A DNA stretch of 64,000 bases from Amphibiibacter pelophylacis (lineage in GTDB: Bacteria; Pseudomonadota; Gammaproteobacteria; Burkholderiales; Burkholderiaceae_C): positions 3,869 through 67,868 of the forward strand of contig NZ_JAWDIE010000019.1 in assembly GCF_037688875.1 (NCBI RefSeq). Direction: 5' to 3'. The notes beneath the pieces were generated by a model that saw nothing but the letters and a program-made list of their open reading frames with translations, searched no databases and was not told where the DNA came from. The position numbers were made by a program, and so were the translations under genes. Positions 29,101 to 37,899 of the stretch are shown here, one piece after another (position 1 is the first letter of the stretch; every line of letters starts with the position of its first letter).

Positions 29101-30843
29101 TCAGGCCTCGGCCGTCTCGGGCAAGGTGCGCCCGGCGGCGCGTTCCATGGCCCGGCGGGCGATGTCGGCGGGTCGGGGTCCGCCACTGCCCTGCTCCAGG
29201 CGGAAGCGCCCGACCATCTCGGCCAGACGCGCGGCCTGCTGGCTCAGGCTGTCGGCGGCGGCGCTGCTCTCCTCGACCAGCGCGGCGTTCTGCTGCGCGG
29301 AGGCATCGAACATCCCCATGGTCTGGCTGATCTGGCTGATGCCGCTGCTCTGCGCAGCAATCGAGCCGCTCAGCTCGGCCACCAGCGTGGAAACCTGGTG
29401 CACGCTGCTCAGGATCTCGTTCATGGTGCTGCCCGCCCGCGCCACCTGGGTGCTGCCGGTGTTGACCTTCTCGACCGAATCGCTGATCAGGGTCTTGATT
29501 TCCTTGGCGGCGGCAGCGCTGCGCTGCGCCAGGCTGCGCACTTCGGCGGCCACCACGGCAAAACCGCGTCCCTGCTCGCCCGCCCGGGCGGCTTCAACAG
29601 CGGCGTTCAGCGCCAGGATGTTGGTCTGGAAGGCAATGCCGTCGATCACGCCGATGATGTCGCTGATGCGCTGCGAGCTGGCGTTGATCTGCTCCATGGT
29701 CGCGACCACCTGCGACACCGCTTCGCCGCCGCTTTGCGCCACACCGTAAGCCTGGTTGGCCAGCAGCCGGGCCTGGTCGGCCGACTGGTTGCCCTGGGTG
29801 AGCGAGCGGGCCAGCTCGTGGATGGACTGCACGCTCTGCTGCACATTGGCAGCGGTGTTTTCGGTGCGCTGCGACAGGTCCAGGCTGCCCGTGGCGATTT
29901 CGCTGGAGCCGGTGGCGATCGATTCGCTCACATCACGCATGTCGCCCATCATGCGGCGCAGGCTGCTTTGCATGCGGTGCAGTTCAATCTTGACGGTGGC
30001 CGCCTCGTCCTTGCCGGTGGTGTCGATGTGGCGGCTGAGATCGCCGCTGGCGATGGCCGAAGCCGTTTGGCGCACATCGGCAAACACGGTCAGCAGGCGG
30101 CGCAGCACCAGCGCGATGATGCTGCCCATGACCAGCAGGATCAGCACATTGGTGGCCATGGCGATGCCCGACCACATCTGCGCCGACGCCACGGCGGCCT
30201 CGACTTCAGCGCGCGTGCGTGCATCCAGCCGGGTCATGAATTCGCCCAGCGGCTTCATGATTTTGGCCTTGTTGGCGTGATAGGCGCTGTCGCTGAGCAT
30301 GCTGATGGCCTTGAGCTGCTGGGTATCGCGCTCCATCGGGTCGGCGATGTTGCTCAGGCCCTGGACGATCTTGAAGGCCGCCACCTCGGTGTTGACCAGA
30401 TCATTGGACTGTCTGGCGGCTTCGGCGATCAGATCGAATTCCTGCGGCGTGAAACCGGCTTCTTTCATCTGCTCAGCCAGCGCCAGCGGCGGCAGCGTGT
30501 CGGTGCGGTAGCTGTCGTCGGCGGCGCGGTAATCCCAGTAAATGCCCTCGTAGTTCACCGGGCGCGGCAGCTTGCCGTTGCGGATGTCCAGAATCTCGTT
30601 GTACTGCTTTTCCCACATCGGGTTGGCGCTGGCGGCGTAGGTGCGCGCCAGGCGGGTCAGATCATCGGAGCTCTGGCGCAGCGTGTCGGCCAGCTGGTAG
30701 GCGTGCAGGCGCGCCTCGGTTTTGCGCTGCGCCAGATGCTCCAGCTGCTGGGAATGCCAGCTCGTCCAGGTCTGGCCCGCAAACATCAGCGCCATCGCGG
30801 CGCCGGACAGGGCGAATATTTTCTTGAATGACAGGCTGTTCAT
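29101..30843 (-). CDS. Methyl-accepting chemotaxis protein
   Basis: A 580-residue chemoreceptor. A short N-terminus and membrane helix (about 8-26) are followed by a periplasmic sensor domain of about 170 residues of no named type, a second helix (about 205-230) and a HAMP domain. The signalling hairpin has the conserved tip IDGIAFQTNILALNAAVEAARAGEQGRGFAVVAAEVRSLAQRS. There is no terminal NWETF-type pentapeptide, so it cannot tether CheR that way. The start ATG 30843 is at the first membrane helix; the frame continues upstream without similarity. No che genes are nearby, so it is an orphan receptor. Confidence 0.9.
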   Translation of the reverse strand: MNSLSFKKIFALSGAAMALMFAGQTWTSWHSQQLEHLAQRKTEARLHAYQLADTLRQSSDDLTRLARTYAASANPMWEKQYNEILDIRNGKLPRPVNYEGIYWDYRAADDSYRTDTLPPLALAEQMKEAGFTPQEFDLIAEAARQSNDLVNTEVAAFKIVQGLSNIADPMERDTQQLKAISMLSDSAYHANKAKIMKPLGEFMTRLDARTRAEVEAAVASAQMWSGIAMATNVLILLVMGSIIALVLRRLLTVFADVRQTASAIASGDLSRHIDTTGKDEAATVKIELHRMQSSLRRMMGDMRDVSESIATGSSEIATGSLDLSQRTENTAANVQQSVQSIHELARSLTQGNQSADQARLLANQAYGVAQSGGEAVSQVVATMEQINASSQRISDIIGVIDGIAFQTNILALNAAVEAARAGEQGRGFAVVAAEVRSLAQRSAAAAKEIKTLISDSVEKVNTGSTQVARAGSTMNEILSSVHQVSTLVAELSGSIAAQSSGISQISQTMGMFDASAQQNAALVEESSAAADSLSQQAARLAEMVGRFRLEQGSGGPRPADIARRAMERAAGRTLPETAEA

Positions 30844-30911
30844 CGCGGACCTCGGGGCTCTCGGGGACGGTTTATGAGGCCCACCGGACCGGAGGGCGCC
30901 GGGCAGCAATC

Positions 30912-30925
30912 GTGATTTATGTCAC
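30912..30925. promoter_or_regulatory. CRP-like palindrome upstream of the chemoreceptor gene
   Basis: GTGA-TTTATG-TCAC is a perfect GTGA-N6-TCAC palindrome, the CRP/Vfr core. It lies about 70 bp before the chemoreceptor start codon, in the gap after fghA. The consensus match is short, so this is a candidate only. Confidence 0.4.
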
Positions 30926-30952
30926 TGCCTGGCGATGTTCTCGGTCAGCGGC

Positions 30953-30995
30953 AAAAAAACTGTAGCCCTTCATCCCCTGGTCCGGGGGGGATGAA
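30953..30995 (-). terminator. Possible terminator after fghA
   Basis: On the minus strand TTCATCCCC and GGGGATGAA (30987-30995 and 30969-30977) form a 9-bp perfect stem. It is followed after nine bases by a run of seven T (30959-30953). The gap before the T-run is larger than usual, so efficiency is uncertain. Confidence 0.5.
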
Positions 30996-31005
30996 TGTCC
31001 GCGGA

Positions 31006-31872
31006 TCAGGCCCCGCTGTTCAGCGCCCGCGCCTGCCAGCGCAGATGGTCTTCGATGTGGCTCTGGATGAAGAAATAGCCGTGGTCCTGGCCGGCGTGGC
31101 GGCGCAGCGTGAGCGGCTGGCCGATGGCGGCGCAGGCGGCCTCGAAGACTTCGGGGCGCAGCTGGCTGGCCAGGAATTTGTCGTCCAGCCCCTGGTCGAT
31201 CAGGATGCCGTCCGGATACGGCACGCGCTCCTGTGCCGCCATCAGCGCGCTGGCGTCGTGCGCCGTCCAGGCGCTGCGGTCCGGGCCCAGATAGCCGCTG
31301 AAAGCTTTCTCGCCCCAGGGCACCTGGCTGGGCGCGCAAATGGGCGCCAGCGCCGTCACCGCCGCAAAACGCCCTGGATGGCGCAGCGCCAGCGTCAGGG
31401 CACCATGCCCGCCCATGGAATGCCCGCACAGGCCCAGGCGAGCCACGTCGAGCGGAAGCTGCTGCGCCAGCACGCCGGGCAGCTCGTGGACGATGTGATC
31501 CTCCATGCGGTAGTGCGTGGCCCAGGGCGCCTGCGTGGCGTTCAGGTAAAACCCGGCGGCCAGACCGAAATCCCAGTCCGCGTCCTCGCCGGGCACACCG
31601 GCGCCGCGCGGGCTGGTGTCGGGCGTGACAAGCGCCAGGCCCAGGTCGGCCGCCACGCGCTGCGCCCCGGCCTTGATGGCGAAGGTTTCTTCGCTGCAGG
31701 TCAGCCCGGCCAGAAAAAACACGGCGGGCACCGGCGCAGCGCCGGGCGCCAGCGCCTGCGGCGGCAGGTAGACGCCCACGCGCATGGGCCGGCCGATGGC
31801 GCCGGAATCGAAGCGGTAAAAGCGCTGCTGGCCCCCGAAGCAGCCATGGCTGGCGAGCAGTTCCAGCGCCAT
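31006..31872 (-). CDS. fghA: S-formylglutathione hydrolase
   Basis: A 288-residue esterase-D-type hydrolase that releases formate from S-formylglutathione, the second step of glutathione-dependent formaldehyde oxidation. Nucleophile Ser152 is in GLCGHSMGGHGAL. The oxyanion region VFFLAGLTCSEETF, the acidic residue in PDGILIDQGLDDKF and the His in GQDHGYFFIQSHIEDHL complete the alpha/beta-hydrolase triad. Its start lies one base after the adhC stop, so the pair forms an operon. Length matches E. coli FrmB (277). Confidence 0.94.
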   Translation of the reverse strand: MALELLASHGCFGGQQRFYRFDSGAIGRPMRVGVYLPPQALAPGAAPVPAVFFLAGLTCSEETFAIKAGAQRVAADLGLALVTPDTSPRGAGVPGEDADWDFGLAAGFYLNATQAPWATHYRMEDHIVHELPGVLAQQLPLDVARLGLCGHSMGGHGALTLALRHPGRFAAVTALAPICAPSQVPWGEKAFSGYLGPDRSAWTAHDASALMAAQERVPYPDGILIDQGLDDKFLASQLRPEVFEAACAAIGQPLTLRRHAGQDHGYFFIQSHIEDHLRWQARALNSGA

Positions 31873-31873
31873 G

Positions 31874-32992
31874 TCAGTACAGCACCACGGCGCGGATGGA
31901 TTCGCCGCGCTTCATCAGATCAAAACCGTGGTTGATCTCGTCCAGCTTCAGGCGGTGCGTGATCAGCGGGTCGATGCTGATTTTGCCGTCCATATACCAG
32001 TCGACAATTTTCGGAACATCGGTGCGGCCGCGCGCGCCGCCGAAGGCCGAACCTTCCCACTTGCGGCCCGTCACCAGCTGGAAAGGCCGGGTGGAAATCT
32101 CGGCCCCGGCCTCGGCCACGCCGATGATGATGCTGCGGCCCCATCCCTTGTGCGTGCATTCCAGCGCCTGGCGCATGACCTGGGTGTTGCCGATGCACTC
32201 GAAGCTGTAGTCGGCGCCGCCATCGGTCATCTGGACGATGGCATCGACGATGTTGCCGCCCGCCGCTTCGATGTCTTTGGGGTTCAGGAAGTGCGTCATG
32301 CCGAACTGGCGCGCCATGGCTTCGCGGCCGGGGTTCAGATCGACCCCGATGATTTTCCCGGCGCCGACCATTTTTGCGCCCTGGATCACGTTCAGGCCGA
32401 TGCCGCCCAGGCCAAACACGACCACGTTGGCACCCGCCTCGACCTGCGCGGTGAACAGCACCGCACCGATGCCGGTGGTGACGCCGCAGCCGATGTAGCA
32501 GACGGTGTCAAACGGCGCATCCGGGCGAATCTTCGCCAGCGCAATCTCCGGCACCACGGTGTGGTTGGCAAAGGTGCTGGTGCCCATGTAGTGGAACAGC
32601 GGCTCGCCGTTCAGGCTGAAGCGGCTGGTGGCGTCGGGCATCAGGCCCTTGCCCTGGGTGCCGCGAATCAGCTGGCACAGATTGGTCTTGCGCGACAGGC
32701 AGAACTTGCACTGGCGGCATTCGGGCGTGTAGAGCGGAATGACGTGGTCGCCCTTTTTGAGCGTCGTCACGCCCGGGCCGACATCGACGACAACGCCCGC
32801 GCCCTCGTGGCCCAGGATGGCCGGGAAAATGCCTTCGGGGTCGGCCCCCGACAGCGTGTAGTAATCGGTGTGGCACAGGCCGGTGGCCTTGATTTCGACC
32901 AGCACCTCGCCCGCTTTGGGGCCCTGGAGGTCAACGGTCTCAATGGTCAGCGGCTGACCGGCTTTCCAGGCGACGGCGGCTCGGGTCTGCAT
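31874..32992 (-). CDS. adhC: S-(hydroxymethyl)glutathione dehydrogenase / class III alcohol dehydrogenase
   Basis: A 372-residue zinc alcohol dehydrogenase of class III. It oxidises S-hydroxymethylglutathione with NAD and also reduces S-nitrosoglutathione. The catalytic zinc Cys is in TGLCHTDYYTLSG and the catalytic His-Glu in LGHEGAGVVVDVGPGV. The structural zinc cysteines are in CRQCKFCLSRKTNLC, and the NAD fold is VVFGLGGIGLNVIQGA. Class III is indicated by the GTQGKGLMPDATSRF and EYGWGRS-like HKGWGRSIIIGVAEAG regions. It is the first gene of the adhC-fghA pair. Confidence 0.95.
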   Translation of the reverse strand: MQTRAAVAWKAGQPLTIETVDLQGPKAGEVLVEIKATGLCHTDYYTLSGADPEGIFPAILGHEGAGVVVDVGPGVTTLKKGDHVIPLYTPECRQCKFCLSRKTNLCQLIRGTQGKGLMPDATSRFSLNGEPLFHYMGTSTFANHTVVPEIALAKIRPDAPFDTVCYIGCGVTTGIGAVLFTAQVEAGANVVVFGLGGIGLNVIQGAKMVGAGKIIGVDLNPGREAMARQFGMTHFLNPKDIEAAGGNIVDAIVQMTDGGADYSFECIGNTQVMRQALECTHKGWGRSIIIGVAEAGAEISTRPFQLVTGRKWEGSAFGGARGRTDVPKIVDWYMDGKISIDPLITHRLKLDEINHGFDLMKRGESIRAVVLY

Positions 32993-33056
32993 GGTGGGCT
33001 CCTTGGGTTCTGTGAAATGGAAGATTCCGGATGTCAGGACGGGGGGCTGAAAGCGC

Positions 33057-34214
33057 TCAGGCCAGGCGCACCAGCTCGCGGGCGATCAGCAGGCGCTGGA
33101 TTTCGCTGGTGCCTTCGTAAATCTGCGTGATGCGGGCGTCGCGGTAGTGGCGCTCGACCGGGTAATCCTGCAGATAACCGTAGCCGCCGTGGACCTGCAG
33201 CGCGGCGCTGCACACGCGCTCGGCCATCTCGGACGCGAACAGCTTGGCCTGGCTGGCCTGCAGCAGACAGGGCAGGCCCTGGCTTTTCATCTGCGCGGCC
33301 TGGTAAACCAGCAGGCGCGCGGCACTGATCTGCGTGTCCATGTCGGCCAGCTTGTGGGCGATGGCCTGGTGCTGGTGCAGCGGCTGGCCGAACTGCTGGC
33401 GCTGGCTGGCGTAGGCCAGCGCGGCCTCGAAAGCCGCACGGGCGATGCCCACGGCCTGCGAAGCAATGCCGATGCGCCCCGCCTCCAGGTTGGACAGCGC
33501 AATCGCCAGGCCCTGTCCAGGCTGACCCAGCAGGCCGCTGGCAGGCACGTGGCAGTTGTCCAGCGTCACCGGGCAGGTGTCGGAAGCGCGGATGCCGAGT
33601 TTTTTCTCGGGCTCGCCCACGATGAAACCGGGATTAGGCAGTTCGATGGCGAAGGCCGACAGGCCCTTCTTGCCCGCGGCCGGATCGGTCACGGCAAAAA
33701 CGATGGCGATGCCCGCCCGGCGCGCATTGGTGATGAACTGCTTGCTGCCGTTCAGAACCCAGTCGCCCGTGCTGGCGTCGTGCACGGCGCGGGTTTTGAT
33801 CTCGTGCGCAGCCGATCCGGCGCCGGGCTCGGTCAGGCAGAAGCAGGCGATGCGCTCGCCGCTGGCCAGGCGGGGCAGCCAGGCCTGGCGCTGTGCGTCG
33901 CTGCCGTCCTTGAGCAGCAGGCCGCAGCCCACCGACGAATGCACGCTCATCAGGGTCGAGCAGCTGGCGCAGCCGGCCGCCACCTCTTCCACCGCCAGGG
34001 CATAAGCCACAGCGTCCGTGCCGCTGCCGCCCCAGTCCTCCGGCAGCGTCAGGCCCAGCAGGCCCAGCTCGCCCATCTGCGCGACGATGTGATCCGGCAG
34101 CGCCGCGTCGCGGTCCCACTGCGCGGCGTGCGGCGCGAGTTCATTGCGGGCAAAGTCGCGCGCCATATCGCGCACCATGCGCTGGTCTTCGGTCAGCAGG
34201 GGGTCCATGTCCAT
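33057..34214 (-). CDS. Acyl-CoA dehydrogenase (short/branched-chain type)
   Basis: A 385-residue FAD-dependent acyl-CoA dehydrogenase. Signature 1 is CFCLTEPGAGSAAHEIKT (FAD and substrate contact). Signature 2 is QVHGGYGYLQDYPVERHYRDARITQIYEGTSEIQR, with the catalytic base Glu367 in YEGT as in short-chain and isobutyryl/2-methylbutyryl enzymes. It oxidises an acyl-CoA to the enoyl-CoA and passes electrons to ETF. No other beta-oxidation or valine/isoleucine genes adjoin it, so the chain specificity is open. It lies 64 bp upstream of adhC on the same strand. Confidence 0.9.
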   Translation of the reverse strand: MDMDPLLTEDQRMVRDMARDFARNELAPHAAQWDRDAALPDHIVAQMGELGLLGLTLPEDWGGSGTDAVAYALAVEEVAAGCASCSTLMSVHSSVGCGLLLKDGSDAQRQAWLPRLASGERIACFCLTEPGAGSAAHEIKTRAVHDASTGDWVLNGSKQFITNARRAGIAIVFAVTDPAAGKKGLSAFAIELPNPGFIVGEPEKKLGIRASDTCPVTLDNCHVPASGLLGQPGQGLAIALSNLEAGRIGIASQAVGIARAAFEAALAYASQRQQFGQPLHQHQAIAHKLADMDTQISAARLLVYQAAQMKSQGLPCLLQASQAKLFASEMAERVCSAALQVHGGYGYLQDYPVERHYRDARITQIYEGTSEIQRLLIARELVRLA

Positions 34215-34374
34215 CGCTTTGTCTCCGTGTTCTTGTGAGTGCTTATCGTAGCAGCAGCGGAAAAGATCCCCTGGCGATCAAAGCTGCAGCGATCTGCTGC
34301 GCGGCAGGTGGGAAAAATTCAGTCTGGACATGCTGATCACCCCGGCGGCCCGGGCGGGGCGGCCGTTGCGCATC

Positions 34375-36735
34375 TCACAGCGGCAGCTCGTCGCTGCCCG
34401 GGCCGTCGGCCGCGCTGTCGCTGGCGTCCCACAGGCGCAGCGGTTTTTGCATGGTGTCGGTGACGCGGCCTTTGCGGGCCCGCACGCCCGCGTGCTTTTG
34501 CAGGGCCAGCGGGCGGATCAGGTCTTCGCGCTCGCGTCCGCCGCGCAGCAGTCCGGCAATGCCCAGCACGCGCGCGAAGGGCGTGGCGGCGATCAGCGGA
34601 TCGCCCTCGTCCACCGCCATCAGCGTCAGGCCCTTGCCGCCTTTGGGCTGGTGCTTGATCTCGGACAGCGCGTAAACCAGCAGGCGGCCGCTGCGCGACA
34701 GGCAGGCGACCCGGCTCTGGCCGGGGCGCAGGGCCTCGGGGCGCAGCAGGCTGGCGCCATCGTCCAGGGTCAGGAACTGCTTGCCCGCCTTCTGGCGCGA
34801 CACCATGTCGGCGATGTCGGCCAGCAGGCCGTAGCCCGCGCTGCTGGCCAGCAGCAGACGCGTGTCGGCGCTGCCCGCCACATAGTGGCTGATGCGCGTG
34901 CCGCTGGCGATGTCAGCCAGCGCGGTGACGGGCTGGCCGTCGCCCCGCCCGCCCGGCAGCTGCGCCACGGGCACGCTGTAAACGCGGCCGTCGCTGCCCA
35001 GCGCCAGCAGGGTATCCACGCTGCGGCAGGCAAAAGTGCCATAGAGACTATCGCCCGGCTTGAAGGAAAGCCCTGACGGCTGCACCTCATGCCCCTTCAG
35101 GGCGCGCAGCCAGCCCTTGTCACTGACCACGACCGTCACCGGCTCGTCGACCACGCGCACGTCCAGCACGGTACGTTTTTCGGCCTGGATCAGCGTGCGG
35201 CGCGCGTCGGCAAACTGCTTCGCGTCGGTTTTGATCTCGTGGATGAGCTGGCGGCGCAGCGCATCGTCACTGCCCAGCAGCGCCTCCAGCTGCTCTTTTT
35301 CGGCCTTGAGTTTGGCCATTTCCTGCTCGATTTTGATGAATTCCAGCCGCGCGAGCTGGCGCAGGCGGATCTCCAGAATATCGTCGGCCTGGCGCTCGGA
35401 CAGCGCAAAACGCGCCATCAGCGCCGCCTTGGGCTCGTCCGATTCGCGGATGATGGCGATGACCTCGTCAATGTGCAGCAGCACCGTGTGCCGGCCTTCG
35501 AGGATATGCAGGCGCGCCTCGATCTGACCCAGGCGGTGGCGGCAGCGGCGGCGCATCACGGCCAGGCGCTCGTCCAGCCACTCGTGCAGCACGGTCAGCA
35601 GCGCCTTCTGGACGGGACGGCCATCGACGCCGATCATGGTGAAGTTCAGCGCCACCGAGCCTTCCAGGCCGGTGTGCGCCAGCAGGATGCGGGCGAATTC
35701 GTCGGGGCTCTGGTTGCGCGAACGCGGCTCGAAAACCAGGCGCACCGGCGCATCTTTGCTGGATTCGTCGCGGACGTTCTCCAGCGCGCCCAGCACCACG
35801 GCCTTGATCTGCGTCTGCTCGCTGCTGAGCGTTTTCTTGCCCGCCTTGAGACGCGGGTTGGTCGCTTCCTCGATGTCCTGCAGCACGCGCTGGCTGCTGG
35901 TGCCCGGCGGCAGTTCGGTGACGACCAGCTGCCACTGGCCGCGCGCCAGCTCTTCCACCGTCCAGCGCGCGCGCACTTTCAGGCTGCCGCGCCCGCTGCG
36001 ATACACCTCGGCGATGTCGGCCGCCGGGCTGATGATCTGTCCGCCGCCGGGGAAATCCGGCCCGGGCAGCACGGCCATGACCTCGTCCAGAGAGGCCAGC
36101 CGGTTGCGCAGCAGCAGCACGCAGGCCTGGGCAACTTCGTCCAGATTGTGCGGCGCGATCTCGGTCGCCAGGCCCACCGCGATGCCGCTGGCGCCGTTGA
36201 GCAGCACAAAAGGCAGACGCGCAGGCAGGCAGGAAGGCTCTTCGGTCGAGCCGTCGTAGTTGGCGATGAAATCGACCGTGCCGTCGTCGATCTCGTCCAG
36301 CAGCAGCCGCGCGATGGGCGCCAGGCGCGCCTCGGTGTAGCGCATGGCGGCGGCGCCGTCGCCGTCGCGGCTGCCGAAATTGCCCTGGCCGTCGATCAGC
36401 GGGTAGCGCTGCGAGAAATCCTGCGCCATGCGCACCAGCGCATCGTAGGCCGCCTGATCGCCGTGCGGGTGGAAGCGGCCCAGCACGTCGCCGACCACGC
36501 GGGCGCTCTTGACCGGACGCGCGCCCTGGCTGCCGTTGCTGCCGCCAAAGCCCAGGCCCATGCGCTGCATGGCGTAAACGATGCGGCGCTGGACGGGTTT
36601 CTGTCCGTCGCGCAGGTCGGGCAGCGCCCGGCCCTTGACCACGGACAGGGCGTATTCCAGATAGGCCTGGCGGGCATAAAGGCCCAGGTTCTGGGCGTCA
36701 TCGTCGAGCGTCGTTGAGGTCATGGAAGCAGTCAT
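34375..36735 (-). CDS. parC: DNA topoisomerase IV subunit A
   Basis: A 786-residue ParC that cuts and rejoins DNA to unlink daughter chromosomes. The active-site Tyr133 is in AAMRYTEARLAPIA. The quinolone-determining region reads FHPHGDQAAYD, so positions equivalent to E. coli Ser80 and Glu84 are Gln94 and Asp98. The C-terminal pinwheel repeats are recognisable from about residue 510 on. Start alternatives are ATG 36735 and 36723; no clear ribosome-binding site decides. parE is not adjacent; the upstream neighbour is an EamA transporter 26 bp away. Confidence 0.94.
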   Translation of the reverse strand: MTASMTSTTLDDDAQNLGLYARQAYLEYALSVVKGRALPDLRDGQKPVQRRIVYAMQRMGLGFGGSNGSQGARPVKSARVVGDVLGRFHPHGDQAAYDALVRMAQDFSQRYPLIDGQGNFGSRDGDGAAAMRYTEARLAPIARLLLDEIDDGTVDFIANYDGSTEEPSCLPARLPFVLLNGASGIAVGLATEIAPHNLDEVAQACVLLLRNRLASLDEVMAVLPGPDFPGGGQIISPAADIAEVYRSGRGSLKVRARWTVEELARGQWQLVVTELPPGTSSQRVLQDIEEATNPRLKAGKKTLSSEQTQIKAVVLGALENVRDESSKDAPVRLVFEPRSRNQSPDEFARILLAHTGLEGSVALNFTMIGVDGRPVQKALLTVLHEWLDERLAVMRRRCRHRLGQIEARLHILEGRHTVLLHIDEVIAIIRESDEPKAALMARFALSERQADDILEIRLRQLARLEFIKIEQEMAKLKAEKEQLEALLGSDDALRRQLIHEIKTDAKQFADARRTLIQAEKRTVLDVRVVDEPVTVVVSDKGWLRALKGHEVQPSGLSFKPGDSLYGTFACRSVDTLLALGSDGRVYSVPVAQLPGGRGDGQPVTALADIASGTRISHYVAGSADTRLLLASSAGYGLLADIADMVSRQKAGKQFLTLDDGASLLRPEALRPGQSRVACLSRSGRLLVYALSEIKHQPKGGKGLTLMAVDEGDPLIAATPFARVLGIAGLLRGGREREDLIRPLALQKHAGVRARKGRVTDTMQKPLRLWDASDSAADGPGSDELPL

Positions 36736-36761
36736 CGGAACAGTCTGGGGTCAGCGGGCCG

Positions 36762-37697
36762 TCAGCGGCGCGACGACACAAACACCCCGCTGATGATCAG
36801 GGCGAAGGCCACGCCGTGATAAAGCTGCGGCGGCTCGCCCAGCAGCACGGTCGACATCAGCGCCGCGAACACCGGGGTGAAGTTGATGAAAAATCCGGAA
36901 ATCGTCGCATTGGTTTTCTGCACGCCCAGCGACCAGAAGCGGTATGACACCAGCGCCGGGCCCAGCGCCACATAAAACACCAGCGCCGCCACCAGCGGCG
37001 TCAGCACCAGGGCGGGCGGCACGGCGGGCAACGTCCATTCGGCGGCCGCGAAAGCGCTGGACCACATCACCCCCAGCGCGATCTGCGCCAGCAGAAAGCC
37101 CGCCCAATCGGCGCGCACGGCGGCAGGCTCGCGGGTGCGCGACAGCAGCCAGTTGTAAAACGCCCAGACGATGGACGCCGCGATCATCAAAAGATCGCCC
37201 GGCACAAACTGGATGCCCGCCAGAGCGGCCCATTCTCCCCGCGTCATGACCACGCCCACGCCGGTGATGGACAGCGCCACCCCGGCCAGGTCCAGTGGGC
37301 GGATGCGCGCGCCAAAAAACAGCCGTCCCACCAGCAGCATCCACAGCGGCGTGCTGGAACCCACCAGCGTCACGTTCAGCGCGCTGGACGTGTGCAGCGC
37401 CCAGTACTGCAGCGAGTTGTAAGCGCCTATGCCCAGCAGACCCAGCGCAGCGTAGCGCTTCCAGTGCCGCCACAGCGGGCTGCCGGGCTTGAGCACCCAG
37501 CCCGCGAGCGGCAGCAGCAGGATCAGCGCCAGGCTCCAGCGCATCCAGTTCAGCGTCAGCGGCGGGATGAACGCCGCCAGATAACGCCCGACGATGGCGT
37601 TGCTGGCCCACAGCGCGGTCGCCAGAAGCAGGCTGGCGGCGGCGGACACGGTCAGGGTGGGCGCAGCAGGCGCTGCAGAGGGTGGGGCGGGATTCAT
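36762..37697 (-). CDS. EamA/RhaT-family (DMT) transporter
   Basis: A 311-residue inner-membrane protein with ten hydrophobic helices arranged as two EamA repeats (about 15-150 and 165-305). The repeats have the usual WASNAIVGRYL start and FFINFTPVFAALMSTVLLGEPP in the second. Drug/metabolite transporters of this kind export amino acids, nucleosides or other small metabolites; nothing here shows which. It lies 26 bp upstream of parC on the same strand and may share its transcript. It is divergent from amt. Confidence 0.88.
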   Translation of the reverse strand: MNPAPPSAAPAAPTLTVSAAASLLLATALWASNAIVGRYLAAFIPPLTLNWMRWSLALILLLPLAGWVLKPGSPLWRHWKRYAALGLLGIGAYNSLQYWALHTSSALNVTLVGSSTPLWMLLVGRLFFGARIRPLDLAGVALSITGVGVVMTRGEWAALAGIQFVPGDLLMIAASIVWAFYNWLLSRTREPAAVRADWAGFLLAQIALGVMWSSAFAAAEWTLPAVPPALVLTPLVAALVFYVALGPALVSYRFWSLGVQKTNATISGFFINFTPVFAALMSTVLLGEPPQLYHGVAFALIISGVFVSSRR

Positions 37698-37775
37698 GGC
37701 GCTCAGAGTCTAGCAGTTTGCCCGCACCCCACCCCGCCCCGGAACAGGGCACAAAGGCCCGCCGCTGCCCCGTGT

Positions 37776-37791
37776 CGGCACGCTTTTTGCA
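37776..37791 (+). promoter_or_regulatory. Sigma-54 promoter of amt
   Basis: CGGCACGCTTTTTGCA matches the -24/-12 RpoN consensus TGGCACG-N4-TTGCA at every fixed position except the first T. The GG and GC elements are separated by exactly ten bases. The start point would fall near 37802, about 98 bp before the amt start codon. Nitrogen control through NtrC is the natural reading. Confidence 0.75.
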
Positions 37792-37807
37792 CCACGGTGG
37801 CGCACGG

Positions 37808-37842
37808 CGGATGACACGGCGCGTGCAGGCCAGTGTCATCCG
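37808..37842 (+). other. Stem-loop in the amt leader
   Basis: CGGATGACAC and GTGTCATCCG form a perfect 10-bp stem with a 15-base loop, just after the predicted sigma-54 start point. There is no T-run, so it is not an ordinary terminator. A second hairpin, GGTGC-GTAGC-GCACC, lies at 37859-37873 before the ribosome-binding site. Both would be in the untranslated leader. Confidence 0.6.
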
Positions 37843-37899
37843 GGAAATGCGATGTTTTGGTGCGTAGCGCACCGTTTTGGGTCAAACAAGGAGATGGGC

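Noticed and set aside
34215..34374. Terminator or small gene between parC and the acyl-CoA dehydrogenase gene
   Set aside because: Only GC-rich stretches with weak, mismatched stems and no T-run; no open frame with a ribosome-binding site. Nothing supportable seen.
37859..37873. GGTGC-N5-GCACC upstream of amt as an NtrC site
   Set aside because: NtrC sites have the arms in the opposite order (GCACC-N5-GGTGC), and this lies downstream of the predicted start point. Kept only as a leader hairpin.
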